Source: Metallibacterium scheffleri
GTDB lineage: Bacteria; Pseudomonadota; Gammaproteobacteria; Xanthomonadales; Rhodanobacteraceae
NCBI RefSeq assembly: GCF_002077135.1
Contig: NZ_LDOS01000002.1
Coordinates: 1,240,001-1,304,000 of the forward strand
DNA length: 64,000 bases
Direction of reading: 5' to 3'
Under the pieces are notes generated by a model that was not told the DNA's origin, searched no databases, and saw only the letters and a list, made by a program, of their open reading frames with translations. The translations under genes were made by a program, and so were the position numbers. Positions 1 through 10,326 of the stretch are shown one piece after another; position 1 is the first letter of the stretch, and each line of letters starts with the position of its first letter.

Positions 1-1
1 G

Positions 2-382
2 CTGTATGGCGCCAGCAAGGCTTACCTGATCCACTTTTCGCAATCACTGGGACAGGAAAACGGCGCCCGCGGCGTGCACGTGTGCGCACTCTGCCCGGGC
101 TTCACCTGGTCCGAGTTTCACGATGTCAGCGGTGCACGCGCGCAGGTCGCGCGCATGCCGCGCTGGATGTGGATGGATGCCGCACACGTTGTGCGCGAGG
201 GCCTCGCCGCAGCCGAGCGTGGCGATCTGGTGTATGTGCCCGGGCGCATCAACCGCGGCATCAAGACATTGTTCAAGCTGCTGCCCGACCGCTTCGCACT
301 GGCGCTGATCGCGCGCCGCGCGCACCGGTTCCGCGTCGGCGCAGATGCCTCCGCGGATCAACACTCACCGCGCGAACATTGA
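2..382 (+). CDS. Short-chain dehydrogenase/reductase, C-terminal part
   Basis: The window opens inside this gene, so only about 126 C-terminal residues are visible. The first codons read LYGASKAYL, which contains the YxxxK catalytic Tyr-Lys pair of the SDR superfamily. It is followed by the CPGFTWSEF segment, matching the post-catalytic PG(x)xxT element that closes over the NAD(P) cofactor. Those elements and the basic C-terminal tail indicate an NAD(P)-dependent oxidoreductase of the classical SDR type. The substrate cannot be inferred because the substrate-binding N-terminal part is missing. It ends at TGA 380-382 and is convergent with the oxygenase gene downstream. Confidence 0.8.
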   Translation: MYGASKAYLIHFSQSLGQENGARGVHVCALCPGFTWSEFHDVSGARAQVARMPRWMWMDAAHVVREGLAAAERGDLVYVPGRINRGIKTLFKLLPDRFALALIARRAHRFRVGADASADQHSPREH

Positions 383-545
383 GCGCACGCAAGTGGCATT
401 TTTGCGCCGGTCCGGCGCGCAGACATGCAACGGCAGACGAGCGCGCGCCGGCATCCTGGTCGGCATCGCCGCGCGGCCATACAGCCGCGGCTGAATGGCG
501 CAACACTGCAATGTATTGGGCGGCGCTGCACGCTCGCCACCCGCG

Positions 546-1481
546 TCACACCAGGCGGATTTCGCGCAGGCGTTCCTGCAGATAACCATGCGCGGTGATC
601 GGCTGCGGATAGCGGCTGGGGTGCCTGGCGTCGATGCAATTGGGCAGCACTTCGATCAGGAAATCGGAATTGGGGTGCAGGAAGAACGGCACCGAGTAGC
701 GCGGCTCGCGTGCGCCCGCGCCGGCGGGGTTGACCACACGGTGTGTGGTCGATGGATACACATGGTTACTCAGGCGCTGCAGCATGTCGCCGATGTTGAC
801 CACGATGGCGTCGCCGTGCGTGGTGATCGGAAGCCACTGACCTTCACGCGTGAGCACCTCCAGTCCGGCGGCGCTGGCGCCGACCAGCAGGGTGATGAAG
901 TTGATGTCCTCGTGCGCACCGGCGCGCACATTGGGCACATCGGGGCTGGTGATCGGCGGGTAATGAATCGGACGCAGGATCGAATTGCCATGGTCGATCT
1001 TGTCGTCGAACCAGCGCTCAGGCAGGCCGATGTGCAGCGCCAGCGCACGCAGCACGCGCGCACCCAGATCATCCAGCGCCTGATACAACGCGTAACCATC
1101 GATGCGCAACCCCGGCACCTCGGCGGGCCACAGGTTGGGCGGCATCACCGCGGCGTCGCGCGAGTCGCGCGCGATCTCGCGGCCGATATGCCAGAACTCC
1201 TTGAGGTCCGGATACTGGCTGTCCTTGGCGGTTTCCACGCCGAACGGCGTATAGCCGCGCGCACCGCCGCCGCCGCGCACGTGGTATTTCATCTTGACCT
1301 CGGCCGGCAGGGCGAAAAAACACCGGAAGGCCGCGTAAGCGCGTGCGACCAGCGCCGCATCGATGCCGTGGCCACTGATGCAGCAGAAGCCGAACTCGCG
1401 GTAGGCGGCACCGATCTCGGCCACGAAACCTGCGCGATCGCTGTCGTAGCGGCGCATGTCGAGGGTGGGAACCTGCTTCAT
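546..1481 (-). CDS. 2-oxoglutarate/Fe(II) oxygenase, isopenicillin N synthase-like family
   Basis: A 311-residue soluble non-haem iron dioxygenase. The iron-binding facial triad is visible as HED ([12 protein letters not shown]) and a later His in STTHRVVNP, followed by a YSVPFF stretch equivalent to the RxS co-substrate-binding region. The N-terminal DIOX_N-like part ([16 protein letters not shown]) is also present. Members of this family oxidise small metabolites; the substrate here is unknown. The ATG at 1481 overlaps the glmM stop by four bases (ATGA), so the two are probably translated from one message. An in-frame extension upstream would run inside glmM and was not used. It is unlikely to be a true isopenicillin N synthase because no beta-lactam genes are nearby. 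Confidence 0.85.
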   Translation of the reverse strand: MKQVPTLDMRRYDSDRAGFVAEIGAAYREFGFCCISGHGIDAALVARAYAAFRCFFALPAEVKMKYHVRGGGGARGYTPFGVETAKDSQYPDLKEFWHIGREIARDSRDAAVMPPNLWPAEVPGLRIDGYALYQALDDLGARVLRALALHIGLPERWFDDKIDHGNSILRPIHYPPITSPDVPNVRAGAHEDINFITLLVGASAAGLEVLTREGQWLPITTHGDAIVVNIGDMLQRLSNHVYPSTTHRVVNPAGAGAREPRYSVPFFLHPNSDFLIEVLPNCIDARHPSRYPQPITAHGYLQERLREIRLV

Positions 1482-2890
1482 GGGATAGCCTCTGCGCCAG
1501 GAATGATATCCGCGGCCAATCTTACGGTTTCGGCAAGTTGCGCGGCGAGCTGATCGACCATGCGCGCATCGCGCGCCTCGACCGTCACGCGCACCAGCGG
1601 CTCGGTGCCCGAGGCGCGCAGAACCACGCGTCCCTGCCCGGCCAGCGCGTGTTCGGTGGCAACCAGCGCGGCACGCACCGCAGGCGTCGCCAACAGCGCG
1701 TCGGCGGGCGCGCTGACGCGCAGATTGATGGTGCGCTGTGGCCACCGGTCCAGATCGGCGCAGGCCTGCTGCAAGGTCTGCCCGCTGCGCGCCAGCGCCT
1801 CCAGCACCGCCAGCGCGGTGACGATGCCGTCGCCGGCGCCCGCGCGATCCAGGCACAGCAAATGGCCGGACGCTTCACCGCCGAGCATCCCGCCATGTTC
1901 GCGCAATGCACGGCGCACATGGCGGTCGCCGACATTGGCGCGCACGAATGGCACTCCCAGTGCGGTGATCGCACGCACCAGCGCCTCGTTGCTCATCAGC
2001 GTGCCGACCACACTGCCATGCAGCTGACCGCGTGCCGCCAGATCACGCGCGAGGACGAACAGCAGATCATCGCCATCCACCAGCTTGCCACGCGCATCGA
2101 CCATCTGCACGCGATCGCCGTCGCCATCGAAAGCAATGCCGAGGTCAGCCCCTGCATCCAGCACCGCTCGCTGCAGCGCCTGCGGCTGGGTGGAGCCGAA
2201 GCCGGCGTTGATGTTGAACCCGTCGGGCGTGGCACCGATCACCGTGAGCGCCGCATCCAGGGCCTGAAACACGCGCGGGGCGACCTGGTAGGTCGCGCCA
2301 TGCGCGCAGTCGATCACGATGCGTGAACCCTGCAGGCTGAAGTCTGCAGCCACGGTCCCGCGACAAAATGCCTCGTAGCGTTGCGCTGCATCGGCCACGC
2401 GCTGCGCCTTGCCCAGCGCGTGGGAATCGACGGTGGTGAAAGGCTGCGCCACCGCGGCCTCGATGGCCAGTTCCATGGCATCGTCGAGTTTCTCGCCATC
2501 CGGCCCGAAAAACTTCACGCCGTTGTCGTCGAAAGGATTGTGCGAGGCACTGATCACGATGCCGGCGCTGGCGCCGAGTGATTGCGTGAGCCATGCCACC
2601 GCGGGCGTCGGCAACGGCCCGAGCAGGCGCACGTCGCAACCGGCGGCCACCAGGCCGGCTTCGAGCGCGGCCTCGAACATGTAGCCGGATACGCGCGTGT
2701 CCTTGCCGATCAGCACCGTACCGCGCGCGCCGTGACCCAGCACGCCGCCCGCAGCGTGACCCAGACGCAGCATGAAATCGGCGCTGATCGGCCATGTGCC
2801 GACGCGACCGCGGATGCCATCGGTACCAAAATGCTGGCGCGCGGCCACGCTCACGGCGGAAGCTGTTGTGGCTGGGTTTGCGGCGGACAT
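1478..2890 (-). CDS. glmM: Phosphoglucosamine mutase GlmM
   Basis: Interconverts glucosamine-6-phosphate and glucosamine-1-phosphate for UDP-GlcNAc and so for peptidoglycan and LPS synthesis. Recognised by the N-terminal [12 protein letters not shown] motif, the active-site phosphoserine loop [13 protein letters not shown], the Mg-binding DGDGDR motif and the C-terminal [11 protein letters not shown] phosphate-binding loop. About 470 residues from the ATG at 2890; in-frame ATGs at 2902 and 2914 and a GTG at 2920 would lengthen it, and none has a clear ribosome-binding site. The GlmM family is usually near 450 residues, so a shorter start is preferred. It lies directly downstream of folP, as in many proteobacteria, and overlaps the following oxygenase gene. 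Confidence 0.95.
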   Translation of the reverse strand: MSAANPATTASAVSVAARQHFGTDGIRGRVGTWPISADFMLRLGHAAGGVLGHGARGTVLIGKDTRVSGYMFEAALEAGLVAAGCDVRLLGPLPTPAVAWLTQSLGASAGIVISASHNPFDDNGVKFFGPDGEKLDDAMELAIEAAVAQPFTTVDSHALGKAQRVADAAQRYEAFCRGTVAADFSLQGSRIVIDCAHGATYQVAPRVFQALDAALTVIGATPDGFNINAGFGSTQPQALQRAVLDAGADLGIAFDGDGDRVQMVDARGKLVDGDDLLFVLARDLAARGQLHGSVVGTLMSNEALVRAITALGVPFVRANVGDRHVRRALREHGGMLGGEASGHLLCLDRAGAGDGIVTALAVLEALARSGQTLQQACADLDRWPQRTINLRVSAPADALLATPAVRAALVATEHALAGQGRVVLRASGTEPLVRVTVEARDARMVDQLAAQLAETVRLAADIIPGAEAIP

Positions 2891-2929
2891 GCGCGCAAGC
2901 ATAGCGCCGCGCATCGGCACCGCGCGGGC

Positions 2930-3841
2930 TCAGTCCTCATCGTCCCGGTGTGGACGGGCGCCATGTGACGCCGATGCCGCCGGCGTCGCTGCATCCTCCA
3001 CCGCCTGCCACACAGCCAGCGCCTCGTGCGTGGCCGCGACATCGTGCACACGCACGATGCGCGCGCCACGCTGCGCCGCCAGCAGCGCCGCGGCGACCGA
3101 GCCAATGACGCGCTGCGCGGGCTCGCGCTGCCCGGTCACGCTACCGATCATCGACTTGCGCGACAGCCCGACCAGCAGGCCGGCGCCCAGGCCACTGAAG
3201 CGCTGCAAGGCCTGCAATAAAGCCAGGTTGTGTTGCAGCGTCTTGCCAAAACCGAAGCCGGGATCGACCAGCACGCGGCCACGCGGAATGCCAGCCAGCT
3301 CGCATGACAGAACGCGTTCGGTGAGAAAGCGATGCACGTCGTCGATCACATCCGCGTAGTGCGGCGCCTGCTGCATGCTGCGCGGCTCGCCCTGCATGTG
3401 CATCAGGCACACCGGCACACCCAGGTCAGCACAGGCGTCCAGTGCACCGGGTTCGCGCAGCGCGCACACGTCATTGATCAAGCCGGCGCCGGCCGCCACC
3501 GCCGCGCGCATCACCTCGGGCTTGCGCGTGTCGACCATCAGCGGCACACCGCAACGCGCGGCCAGGCCCGCGATCACCGGCAGGACGCGCCGCAGTTCCT
3601 CATCGATCGACACCGATTCGGCACCGGGGCGCGTGGATTCGCCACCGATATCCAGCAGATCCGCGCCATCCTCGACCAGACCCAGACCGTAGGCTATGGC
3701 GCTCTCGGTATCGGCATGCTGACCCGCATCGGAAAACGAATCCGGGGTGACATTGATGATGCCGGCGATGCGCACACGATCCAGGCGCAGCGGGCGTCCG
3801 GCGCAATCCAGTTGCGGCGTGGTGTCAAACAGGCTGGCCAT
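2930..3841 (-). CDS. folP: Dihydropteroate synthase FolP
   Basis: Condenses p-aminobenzoate with 6-hydroxymethyl-dihydropterin diphosphate in folate synthesis; the sulfonamide target. A single TIM-barrel of about 303 residues. Seen are GIINVTPDSFSDAG near the N-terminus, DIGGESTRPGA (pterin/pABA loop) and the DPGFGFGKT motif. The ATG at 3841 was chosen because GGAG lies six bases upstream; a GTG at 3871 would add ten non-conserved residues. Only 39 bases separate its stop from the chosen start of glmM. It is separated from ftsH by a hairpin with flanking T-runs. Confidence 0.95.
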   Translation of the reverse strand: MASLFDTTPQLDCAGRPLRLDRVRIAGIINVTPDSFSDAGQHADTESAIAYGLGLVEDGADLLDIGGESTRPGAESVSIDEELRRVLPVIAGLAARCGVPLMVDTRKPEVMRAAVAAGAGLINDVCALREPGALDACADLGVPVCLMHMQGEPRSMQQAPHYADVIDDVHRFLTERVLSCELAGIPRGRVLVDPGFGFGKTLQHNLALLQALQRFSGLGAGLLVGLSRKSMIGSVTGQREPAQRVIGSVAAALLAAQRGARIVRVHDVAATHEALAVWQAVEDAATPAASASHGARPHRDDED

Positions 3842-3876
3842 GCAGTGCTCCGCTGGAAAAGGTTGACTCACGCAAG

Positions 3877-3906
3877 GAAAAGGCCAGCGCGGACTCAGGC
3901 CTTTTC
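3877..3906 (-). terminator. Probable rho-independent terminator between ftsH and folP
   Basis: Perfect inverted repeat GAAAAGGCC / GGCCTTTTC with a 12-base loop. In the minus direction the stem ends in a T-run right after the ftsH stop at 3928. The GC part of the stem is only four pairs, so termination may be partial, leaving some read-through into folP-glmM. Confidence 0.5.
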
Positions 3907-3927
3907 GTGCTGCCGCGACAAGGGGTC

Positions 3928-5874
3928 TCAGGCTTGCGGCGCGGGGCGACCGACGCCGTCGCTGGGTTTGGCGCCGCCGCCGACCGTGCTGTCACCCGCG
4001 CTGGTGCCGCTGCTGCCGGCAACGTCATCATGCGCGCGCCAGTCGCTGGGCGGACCCGGCTCGCGCCCGGCCATGATCGCCGCGATCTGCTCACGGTCGA
4101 TGGTTTCGTACTGAATCAGCGCCGCCGCCATGGCGTGCAGGATGCCGATGTTGTCGGTGAGGATCTGGCGCGCACGGCTGTATGCAGTGTCGATGGTGGT
4201 GCGCACCACTTCGTCGATGCGCCGCGCGGTGGCCTCGGACACGGTCTTGTGCTGGGTGACCGAGCGCCCGAGAAACACCTCGTCCTCATCCTCGCCATAA
4301 GTCATCGGACCCAGTTCCTCGCTGAGGCCATACTTGGTGGCCATGTCGCGCGCCAGTTGCGTGGCGCGCTGGATGTCGTTGCTGGCGCCGGTGGTGACCT
4401 TGTCGGCACCGAAGATCAATTCCTCGGCGACGCGCCCGCCGAACAGACTGGCCAGCCGGCTCTGCAGATGCGTGCGGCTGTGGCTGTAGCGATCGGCCTC
4501 GGGCAGGAACATGGTCACGCCCAGCGCACGCCCGCGCGGGATGATGGTGACCTTGTGCACCGGGTCGTGATCGGGCACGTTCAAGCCGACGATGGCATGC
4601 CCGGATTCGTGGTAGGCGGTGAGGCGCTTCTCGTCCTCGGTCATGATCATCGAGCGGCGTTCGGCACCCATCAGGATCTTGTCCTTGGCGCGCTCGAAAT
4701 GATCCATGCGCACTTCGCGCGAGTTTTCGCGCGCGGCGAACAGCGCCGCCTCGTTGACCAGGTTGGCCAGATCGGCGCCGGTGAAACCGGGCGTGCTGCG
4801 CGCGATGATCATGGCATCCACGTCGCTGCCGATCGGCACCTTGCGCATGTGCACCTTGAGGATCTGCTCGCGACCGCGCAGGTCGGGCAGGGACACGAAC
4901 ACCTGGCGATCGAAGCGGCCCGGGCGCAACAGCGCCGGATCAAGCACGTCAGGGCGATTGGTAGCGGCGATGACGATCACGCCCTCGCTGCCCTCGAAGC
5001 CGTCCATCTCGACCAGCAACTGATTGAGCGTCTGTTCGCGTTCGTCGTGACCGCCGCCCAGGCCAGCACCGCGATGACGACCGACCGCGTCGATTTCGTC
5101 GATAAAAATGATGCACGGCGCGTGTTTCTTGGCCTGCTCGAACATGTCGCGCACGCGCGCGGCGCCAACGCCGACGAACATCTCGACAAAATCCGAGCCC
5201 GAGATCGAAAAGAACGGCACCTTGGCCTCGCCGGCAATGGCCTTGGCCAACAGCGTCTTGCCGGTACCCGGCGAGCCGGCCAGCAGCACGCCACGCGGGA
5301 TGCGCCCGCCCAGCTTCTGGAATTTGGCCGGGTCCTTGAGGAAATCGACCAGCTCGCGCACCTCGTCCTTGGCTTCCTCGCAACCGGCGACGTCGGCGAA
5401 GGTCACCTTGACCTGATCCTCGCCCTGCAACTTGGCGCGCGAACGGCCGAACGACATCGCGCCGCGGCCACCGCCACCGGACTGCATCTGGCGCATGAAC
5501 CAGAACAACACACCGAAAATGAGCAGGATCGGCACCCAGTCGATCAGGATCTTGACCAGGATGTTGCCGCCATCGGCGGGCACCTGCGTCACCTGCACAC
5601 CATGCTTGAGCAGGCGTGTGACCAGATCCGAATCGTAGGCCGGAGCCACCGTGCGCAACGCGCTGCCATCGCGCAGTTTGCCGGTGATGGTGGGCGGCAT
5701 GCCGGCGCTGATCGTGACCGAACCGACGTTGTTGCTGTCGACCTGCTGCACGAAGCTGGTGTAACTCATCGCATCGGTACTGCGGCCGGAAGGCGAGAAG
5801 CTCTGGAACACGGCCAGCAATACCACCGCGATCACCAGCCAAATCACCAGATTTTTTGCCATATCGTTCATCAT
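3928..5874 (-). CDS. ftsH: ATP-dependent zinc metalloprotease FtsH
   Basis: Membrane-anchored AAA+ protease that degrades misfolded membrane proteins and regulatory substrates. About 648 residues: first transmembrane helix at 8-26, periplasmic segment, second helix near 108-128, AAA module with Walker A GSPGTGKT (201-208) and Walker B IIFIDEID, the SRH region, then the zinc-site HESGH (422-426). The first Walker A residue after G is Ser rather than the usual Pro. Tandem ATG codons at 5874/5871 follow a GGAGCGG ribosome-binding site. It lies 16 bases after rlmE, the familiar rlmE-ftsH pair. Confidence 0.97.
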   Translation of the reverse strand: MMNDMAKNLVIWLVIAVVLLAVFQSFSPSGRSTDAMSYTSFVQQVDSNNVGSVTISAGMPPTITGKLRDGSALRTVAPAYDSDLVTRLLKHGVQVTQVPADGGNILVKILIDWVPILLIFGVLFWFMRQMQSGGGGRGAMSFGRSRAKLQGEDQVKVTFADVAGCEEAKDEVRELVDFLKDPAKFQKLGGRIPRGVLLAGSPGTGKTLLAKAIAGEAKVPFFSISGSDFVEMFVGVGAARVRDMFEQAKKHAPCIIFIDEIDAVGRHRGAGLGGGHDEREQTLNQLLVEMDGFEGSEGVIVIAATNRPDVLDPALLRPGRFDRQVFVSLPDLRGREQILKVHMRKVPIGSDVDAMIIARSTPGFTGADLANLVNEAALFAARENSREVRMDHFERAKDKILMGAERRSMIMTEDEKRLTAYHESGHAIVGLNVPDHDPVHKVTIIPRGRALGVTMFLPEADRYSHSRTHLQSRLASLFGGRVAEELIFGADKVTTGASNDIQRATQLARDMATKYGLSEELGPMTYGEDEDEVFLGRSVTQHKTVSEATARRIDEVVRTTIDTAYSRARQILTDNIGILHAMAAALIQYETIDREQIAAIMAGREPGPPSDWRAHDDVAGSSGTSAGDSTVGGGAKPSDGVGRPAPQA

Positions 5875-5890
5875 CCGCTCCGTCCGCCGC

Positions 5891-6538
5891 TCAAGGCTTC
5901 ACACCCGTCGCCAGCGCATACACCTCGCGCGAACGAGCGCGCGAAGCCTTGGGTTTCCGCATACTCACGCGCTGAAAGCCGGCACGCAAGTCGCGAACGA
6001 AATCATCAAATCCGACGCCTTGGAACAATTTCACCAGAAACGCGCCTTCGGGTTTCAGCCATTGCCGCGCAAACTGACTGGCCAGTTCAGCCAGCTGCAT
6101 GGCGCGCGCCTGATCGGACAGGACCACACCGCTCATGTTGGGGGCCATGTCGGAAAGCACAAGATCGAGCTTTTCGCCCCGCAGCAGTGTTTCCAGGCGG
6201 GCCTGAACATCCGGCGCGCGGAAATCCCCCTGCAGAAAATCCACGCCGGCGATGCCCTGCATCGGCAGTATGTCGACCGCGATCAGGCGTCCGCCTGCAC
6301 CGCGCTGTCCTGCCTGGTGCTCGCGCAACACCTGCGTCCAGCCACCCGGCGCCGCGCCAAGATCCACAATGTTCATGTGCGGCCGCAACAGGCGATCGCG
6401 CTCGATCAGCTCGGTCAGTTTGTACGCAGAGCGCGAGCGCAGACCTGCGGCCTGCGCTTTTTTGACGTAGGGATCCTCAAAGTGTTCGCGCAACCAGCGC
6501 GTACTGCTTTTGCTGCGATTCACGCAAACCCGAACCAT
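5891..6538 (-). CDS. rlmE: 23S rRNA 2'-O-methyltransferase RlmE (FtsJ/RrmJ)
   Basis: Methylates the ribose of U2552 in the A-loop of 23S rRNA, a late step in 50S assembly. About 215 residues with the S-adenosylmethionine loop [10 protein letters not shown], the [13 protein letters not shown] catalytic segment and a C-terminal Lys/Glu region ([11 protein letters not shown]), giving the family K-D-K-E tetrad. The ATG at 6538 matches the usual FtsJ start, [16 protein letters not shown]; a longer frame upstream is not conserved-looking and would enter the promoter shared with the divergent yhbY gene. Cotranscribed with ftsH. Confidence 0.95.
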   Translation of the reverse strand: MVRVCVNRSKSSTRWLREHFEDPYVKKAQAAGLRSRSAYKLTELIERDRLLRPHMNIVDLGAAPGGWTQVLREHQAGQRGAGGRLIAVDILPMQGIAGVDFLQGDFRAPDVQARLETLLRGEKLDLVLSDMAPNMSGVVLSDQARAMQLAELASQFARQWLKPEGAFLVKLFQGVGFDDFVRDLRAGFQRVSMRKPKASRARSREVYALATGVKP

Positions 6539-6594
6539 CGACGCGGCTGGACATGATACCTTCCGCGGCCATCCGACCACAGCAGATCAACTGC

Positions 6595-6891
6595 ATGGCC
6601 CTGACGTCTTCCCAAGTTCGCTACCTGCGCGGCATGGCGCATCCGCTCAAGCCGGTACTGCAACTCGGCGGCCGTGGCGTCACGCCCGCGTTGCTGCGCG
6701 AGCTGGATGCGGCGCTGGATCGCCACGAGCTGGTCAAGGTGCGCCTGACCGGCGCCGATCGCGCCGCGCGCGCCGAACTGCTCGATGCCCTGCTCGCCGG
6801 CAGTGGCGCGGATCTGGTGCAACGCATCGGCCATATCGCCAGCTTGTTCCGGCGTAACGCGGAAGAACCAAAGCTCGCTCTGCCGCGCTGA
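6595..6891 (+). CDS. yhbY: YhbY/CRS1-YhbY (CRM) domain RNA-binding protein
   Basis: A 98-residue CRM-domain protein; the family associates with pre-50S ribosomal particles. Seen are MALTSSQVRYLRGMAHPLKPV and the typical LGGRGVTPALLRELDAAL, the glycine-rich RNA-binding loop. It is divergent from rlmE, as in other gammaproteobacteria, so rRNA methylation and ribosome assembly genes share a control region. Its TGA overlaps the ATG of the next gene by one base. Confidence 0.9.
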   Translation: MALTSSQVRYLRGMAHPLKPVLQLGGRGVTPALLRELDAALDRHELVKVRLTGADRAARAELLDALLAGSGADLVQRIGHIASLFRRNAEEPKLALPR

Positions 6892-7265
6892 TGGAACTGT
6901 CGCTGCAACGTCCCGGCAACTGGCTGTATGTGCGTCATGTCGGCGCTGACAGCATCACCGTGGTCGATCGCGAGCTGCGGCAGAGCTTTTTGCTGTGTCG
7001 CGACCAGGCCGTGGAAAACTGGCCGGTGCGCGACGTCGCCGCGTTGCTGCCCGAACACTGGGACGCGGTACTCGCCTTGCAACCCGAGGTCGTGCTGCTG
7101 GGCACGGGCGCGCAGCAGCGGTTTCCGCAACCGACCACACTGGCCACGCTGCTGCAACGGGGCATCGGCTGCGAGGTGATGCACAACGCCGCCTGCGCGC
7201 GCACCTACACGGTATTGTCCGACGAGGGCCGCCGCGTGGTCGCCGCTTTCATCCTGCCCGGCTGA
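6891..7265 (+). CDS. Mth938-like (DUF498) domain protein
   Basis: A 124-residue single-domain protein of the Mth938-like fold, whose bacterial members are uncharacterised. Recognisable are the central LQPEVVLLGTGAQQRFP stretch and the C-terminal GCEVMHNAACARTYTVLSDEG part, typical of this family. The start overlaps the yhbY stop by one base (TGATG), implying translational coupling. It is convergent with nlpD with only 24 bases between them. No catalytic function can be stated. Confidence 0.8.
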   Translation: MELSLQRPGNWLYVRHVGADSITVVDRELRQSFLLCRDQAVENWPVRDVAALLPEHWDAVLALQPEVVLLGTGAQQRFPQPTTLATLLQRGIGCEVMHNAACARTYTVLSDEGRRVVAAFILPG

Positions 7266-7289
7266 GCGCACACCGGGGCACCACGACAC

Positions 7290-8147
7290 TCAGCGCCTGG
7301 GCAGAAAATCCTGCGGATTGAGCGGCTTGCCGTCCTTGCGGATCTCGAAATGCAACTCGACGCGCGGCGCACCGCTATTGCCCATTTCCGCGATCTCCTG
7401 CCCGGCCACGACATTCTGGCCTTCCTTGACCAGGCGCACGCTGTTGTGGCCATAAGCCGACAGATAGCTGTCGCTGTGCTTGATGATGATCAGCTCGCCG
7501 TAGCCAACCAGGCCACTGCCGCTGTAAACCACCACGCCGGAGGCCGCCGCATACACTGGCTGACCCATGTGCCCACCGATATCCAGACCCTGGCGGCCCG
7601 GCTCGTCGGCCTCGAAACCAGCCAGCACCGGACCATCCACCGGCCAGCGCCAGACGATGCCATCGACGCTGCGTGTCGGCCCGCCGCTGATCACGGCGGT
7701 GTTCGCGCTCGCTGGCGCCGGGCTCATCGCGGCCGCGCCGTTCATTGACGTCGGGCTGCTGCTCGCGGTGGCCGCCACGGTGGCAACCGCGGTGGGCGTC
7801 GTGACAACCACTGGCGCCGCTGCGACTGGCGGCGGTGCGATGCCCGCCATGCCCGGCGCACGGTGCAAACGCAACTCCTGCCCGGGGTAAATCGTGTACG
7901 GCGGCCCGATACTGTTGATGCGCGCCAACTCGCGGTAATCCATCTGGTGACGGAAAGCGATGCTGTACAGCGTGTCGCCAGCGACAACGCGGTAGTAGCC
8001 AGGGCGCTCGGCCACGCGCGATGCGGGCGCGCCATAGGGGGCGGCACGGCGCACCGCCACCACGCGCGGCTGGGTGGAACAGGCCGCCAGCAGCAGCGCC
8101 ACGAGCGCGACGATCAGCAACAGGCGAAAGCGCGGGCACGGGCGCAT
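7290..8147 (-). CDS. nlpD: Lipoprotein NlpD/EnvC-type LysM-M23 peptidase-domain protein
   Basis: A cell-division activator family that stimulates amidase-mediated septal peptidoglycan splitting. About 285 residues: lipoprotein signal with lipobox LLAAC near residue 22, a LysM domain (YYRVVAGDTLYSIAFRHQM ... GQELRLH), an Ala/Pro/Thr-rich linker, and a C-terminal M23-like domain (DIGGHMGQPVYAAASGVVVYSG). The M23 part lacks an evident HxxxD metal pair at the usual place, consistent with a non-catalytic activator. The ATG at 8147 is preceded by GAGG five bases upstream. Last gene of surE-pcm-yqaA-nlpD; rpoS does not follow. Confidence 0.9.
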   Translation of the reverse strand: MRPCPRFRLLLIVALVALLLAACSTQPRVVAVRRAAPYGAPASRVAERPGYYRVVAGDTLYSIAFRHQMDYRELARINSIGPPYTIYPGQELRLHRAPGMAGIAPPPVAAAPVVVTTPTAVATVAATASSSPTSMNGAAAMSPAPASANTAVISGGPTRSVDGIVWRWPVDGPVLAGFEADEPGRQGLDIGGHMGQPVYAAASGVVVYSGSGLVGYGELIIIKHSDSYLSAYGHNSVRLVKEGQNVVAGQEIAEMGNSGAPRVELHFEIRKDGKPLNPQDFLPRR

Positions 8148-8154
8148 GCGAACC

Positions 8155-8760
8155 TCAGTTGAATCCGAACCACCACAAACCCAACAGAACCAGGGAACCC
8201 ATCGCACCCCAGCCCAGCCATTCGACCCAGCGCGCCAGAAACAGTTCGGCGCGTGGTCCCAACCAGCGCAACATGAAGGCCAGAAGATACACGCGCTTGC
8301 CGCGCCCGACAGCCATGCTGGCTAGAAAAGCCAGCAATGGCACGCCGACGATGCCGGCTGCCCAGGTGAACAGCTTCAGCGGCACCGGCGTGAAACCGGC
8401 CAGCACCAGCAGCCAGAACGCGGCCCACGGATGCTCGGCCACATCCACGCGCAACTCCGCGACCAGACGTTCGATCGGGGCCATCCAGCCCAGTTGCAGC
8501 AGCCAAGGCTGCAAGGCGTCGAAAGCGTAATGGCCCAACGCATAACCGACCAGCGCACCGATCAGGGAAAATGCCAGACTGATGCCGGCATAGCGATAGG
8601 CACGCCGCGGCTGCGCCAGACACATCGGCGCCAGCAGCAACTCGGGCGCCACCGGAAACGCGAACGCCTCGACCAGACTCAGGCCGCCAAGATAGCGCTC
8701 GGCATGCGGATGCCGCGACCAGCCCAGCACGCGCTGGTACATCGCGCCGAACAGGCGCAT
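8155..8760 (-). CDS. YqaA-type DedA/VTT-family inner-membrane protein
   Basis: A 201-residue membrane protein of the YqaA branch of the VTT/DedA superfamily, related to undecaprenyl-phosphate and lipid translocases. Seen are the conserved EAFAFPVAPELLLAPM region and a hydrophobic GISLAFSLIGALVGYALGHY helix, with further helices later. Its ATG overlaps the pcm TGA by one base and its stop is seven bases from the nlpD start. The position between pcm and nlpD recurs in Xanthomonadales. The exact substrate is unknown. Confidence 0.85.
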   Translation of the reverse strand: MRLFGAMYQRVLGWSRHPHAERYLGGLSLVEAFAFPVAPELLLAPMCLAQPRRAYRYAGISLAFSLIGALVGYALGHYAFDALQPWLLQLGWMAPIERLVAELRVDVAEHPWAAFWLLVLAGFTPVPLKLFTWAAGIVGVPLLAFLASMAVGRGKRVYLLAFMLRWLGPRAELFLARWVEWLGWGAMGSLVLLGLWWFGFN

Positions 8761-9440
8761 CAGCGCGTTCCCGCCAGCAATGGCACAAAGCTGACCGCGC
8801 CGAGGTTCTCCTGCTGCAGCGTGCCGGCCGCATCGCGACGGAAACGCAACAGGTGCTGCTGATCAGCCGGTCCGAACGGACCCAGCACCATGCCGCCAGG
8901 CGCCAGCTGCGCCAGCAGTTCCGGCGGAACCACTTCGCCGGCGGCAGTGAGGATGATCGCGTCGAACGGCGCCTCGGCCGGCCAGCCCAGCATGCCGTCG
9001 TCGTGGCGCGTGCGGATGTTCTCGAACTTCAGCGCGCGAAACCGGCGCCGCGCCTGGCGCAGCAGTTCGTCGATGCGTTCGACGGAGTAGACATTGGGCA
9101 GCAGCCGTGCCAGCACCGCCGCCTGATAGCCCGAACCGGTGCCGATCTCGAGCACCTTGGCCGGTGTACCGAATTCGAGCAGCGCCTCGGTCATGCGCGC
9201 CACCACCCAAGGCTGCGAGATGGTCTGGCCGAAGCCGATCGGCAGCGCGGTGTTCTCGTAGGCACGCGGCGCCAGCGCCTCGTCGATGAACACATGCCGC
9301 GGCAGGGTGCGCATGACCTCGAGCACGCGTGCGTCACGGATGCCTTCCTCGCGCAACAGCGCCACCAGGCGATCGCGCGCACGCTGCGAGGTCATGCCCT
9401 GCCCGCCCTGATCGAGCACCGGCGCGTGATAGTGACTCAC
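8760..9440 (-). CDS. pcm: Protein-L-isoaspartate O-methyltransferase
   Basis: Repairs isoaspartyl residues in aged proteins by SAM-dependent carboxyl methylation. About 226 residues with the family signature [17 protein letters not shown] and the SAM-binding [16 protein letters not shown]. The GTG start at 9440 is used: it overlaps the surE stop as GTGA and gives the family's usual length, whereas the internal ATG at 9395 would leave 211 residues. Part of the stationary-phase surE-pcm-yqaA-nlpD operon. Confidence 0.93.
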   Translation of the reverse strand: MSHYHAPVLDQGGQGMTSQRARDRLVALLREEGIRDARVLEVMRTLPRHVFIDEALAPRAYENTALPIGFGQTISQPWVVARMTEALLEFGTPAKVLEIGTGSGYQAAVLARLLPNVYSVERIDELLRQARRRFRALKFENIRTRHDDGMLGWPAEAPFDAIILTAAGEVVPPELLAQLAPGGMVLGPFGPADQQHLLRFRRDAAGTLQQENLGAVSFVPLLAGTR

Positions 9441-10219
9441 AACGATCCCGCATGCGGCAGCTCGGCATCCAGACCATCGATCCACGCCGCCACGGTTTCC
9501 AGCGCCTGGAAGCGCGTCAGGTCGACCTGGATCGGCGTCACCGACACGCAACCGCGGCGCACCGCATCGAAATCGGTGCCAGGACCATCATCCTCGGCGG
9601 CGCCGACCGGGCCGATCCACCATACTGGCTTGCCGCGCGGATCCTCGCTGCGCAGGCACGGCGCGGCGCGATGGCGGCGGCCGAGGCGCGTCACCTCGAA
9701 ACCAGCCAGCTCGCGCCATGGTCGATCAGGCACGTTGACATTCAGGATGGTATCGGCCGGCAGCGGCTGCGCCACCAGGCGCCGCACCAGACGCAGCACC
9801 GCCTCCGCCGCGGTGGCGTAATGCTCGCCGACATGATCGACGCTGACCAGCGATACGGCGATCGCCGGCAAGCCCAGAAAGCGTCCTTCCATCGCCGCCG
9901 ACACCGTGCCGGAATAAATCACGTCGTCGCCCAGATTACCGGCGTTGTTGATGCCGGACACGACGATGTCGGGATCGTCATCGAGCAGTCCGGACAGCGC
10001 CAGATGCACGCAATCGGTGGGCGTGCCGGCGACGCGGAAGCGGCCGTCCTCCATGCGCAGCGCGCGAATCGGCTGATCCAGCGTCAGCGAATTGCTGGCG
10101 CCCGAGCGATCGCGATCCGGCGCGACCACACTGACGCGCCCCAGCGCGGCCAGATGCTTGGCCAGCACATGAATGCCAGGAGCATCCACGCCATCGTCGT
10201 TGCTGATCAGCACGTGCAT
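9437..10219 (-). CDS. surE: 5'/3'-nucleotidase SurE
   Basis: Metal-dependent nucleoside-monophosphate phosphatase linked to stationary-phase survival. A 260-residue protein starting [16 protein letters not shown], with the metal-binding DD pair, the [14 protein letters not shown] loop and [20 protein letters not shown]. First gene of its operon. Its upstream region now ends about 107 bases away in an IS110-family element, so its native promoter may have been changed. Two heptamer-like CCCGAAT units lie next to the start codon. Confidence 0.95.
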   Translation of the reverse strand: MHVLISNDDGVDAPGIHVLAKHLAALGRVSVVAPDRDRSGASNSLTLDQPIRALRMEDGRFRVAGTPTDCVHLALSGLLDDDPDIVVSGINNAGNLGDDVIYSGTVSAAMEGRFLGLPAIAVSLVSVDHVGEHYATAAEAVLRLVRRLVAQPLPADTILNVNVPDRPWRELAGFEVTRLGRRHRAAPCLRSEDPRGKPVWWIGPVGAAEDDGPGTDFDAVRRGCVSVTPIQVDLTRFQALETVAAWIDGLDAELPHAGSL

Positions 10220-10326
10220 GAGAATCCCGAATCACCGCACGCGACACGCGGCGGTTGCAGCGCGCGATTCTATCAGCCGCGGGTGTCGCCACGAGACCTG
10301 CACGGCGGCGCTGCTAACCTGCCCAT

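Noticed and set aside
3907-6465. Long plus-strand open frame opposite ftsH and rlmE
   Set aside because: It is the antisense shadow of strongly conserved ftsH; its translation is His/Arg/Ala-rich with no domain motifs, as expected for GC-rich antisense.
10220-10240. Heptamer-like GAATCCCGAATC next to the surE start
   Set aside because: Only two units, too short to separate from chance; the fabD array is the stronger example.
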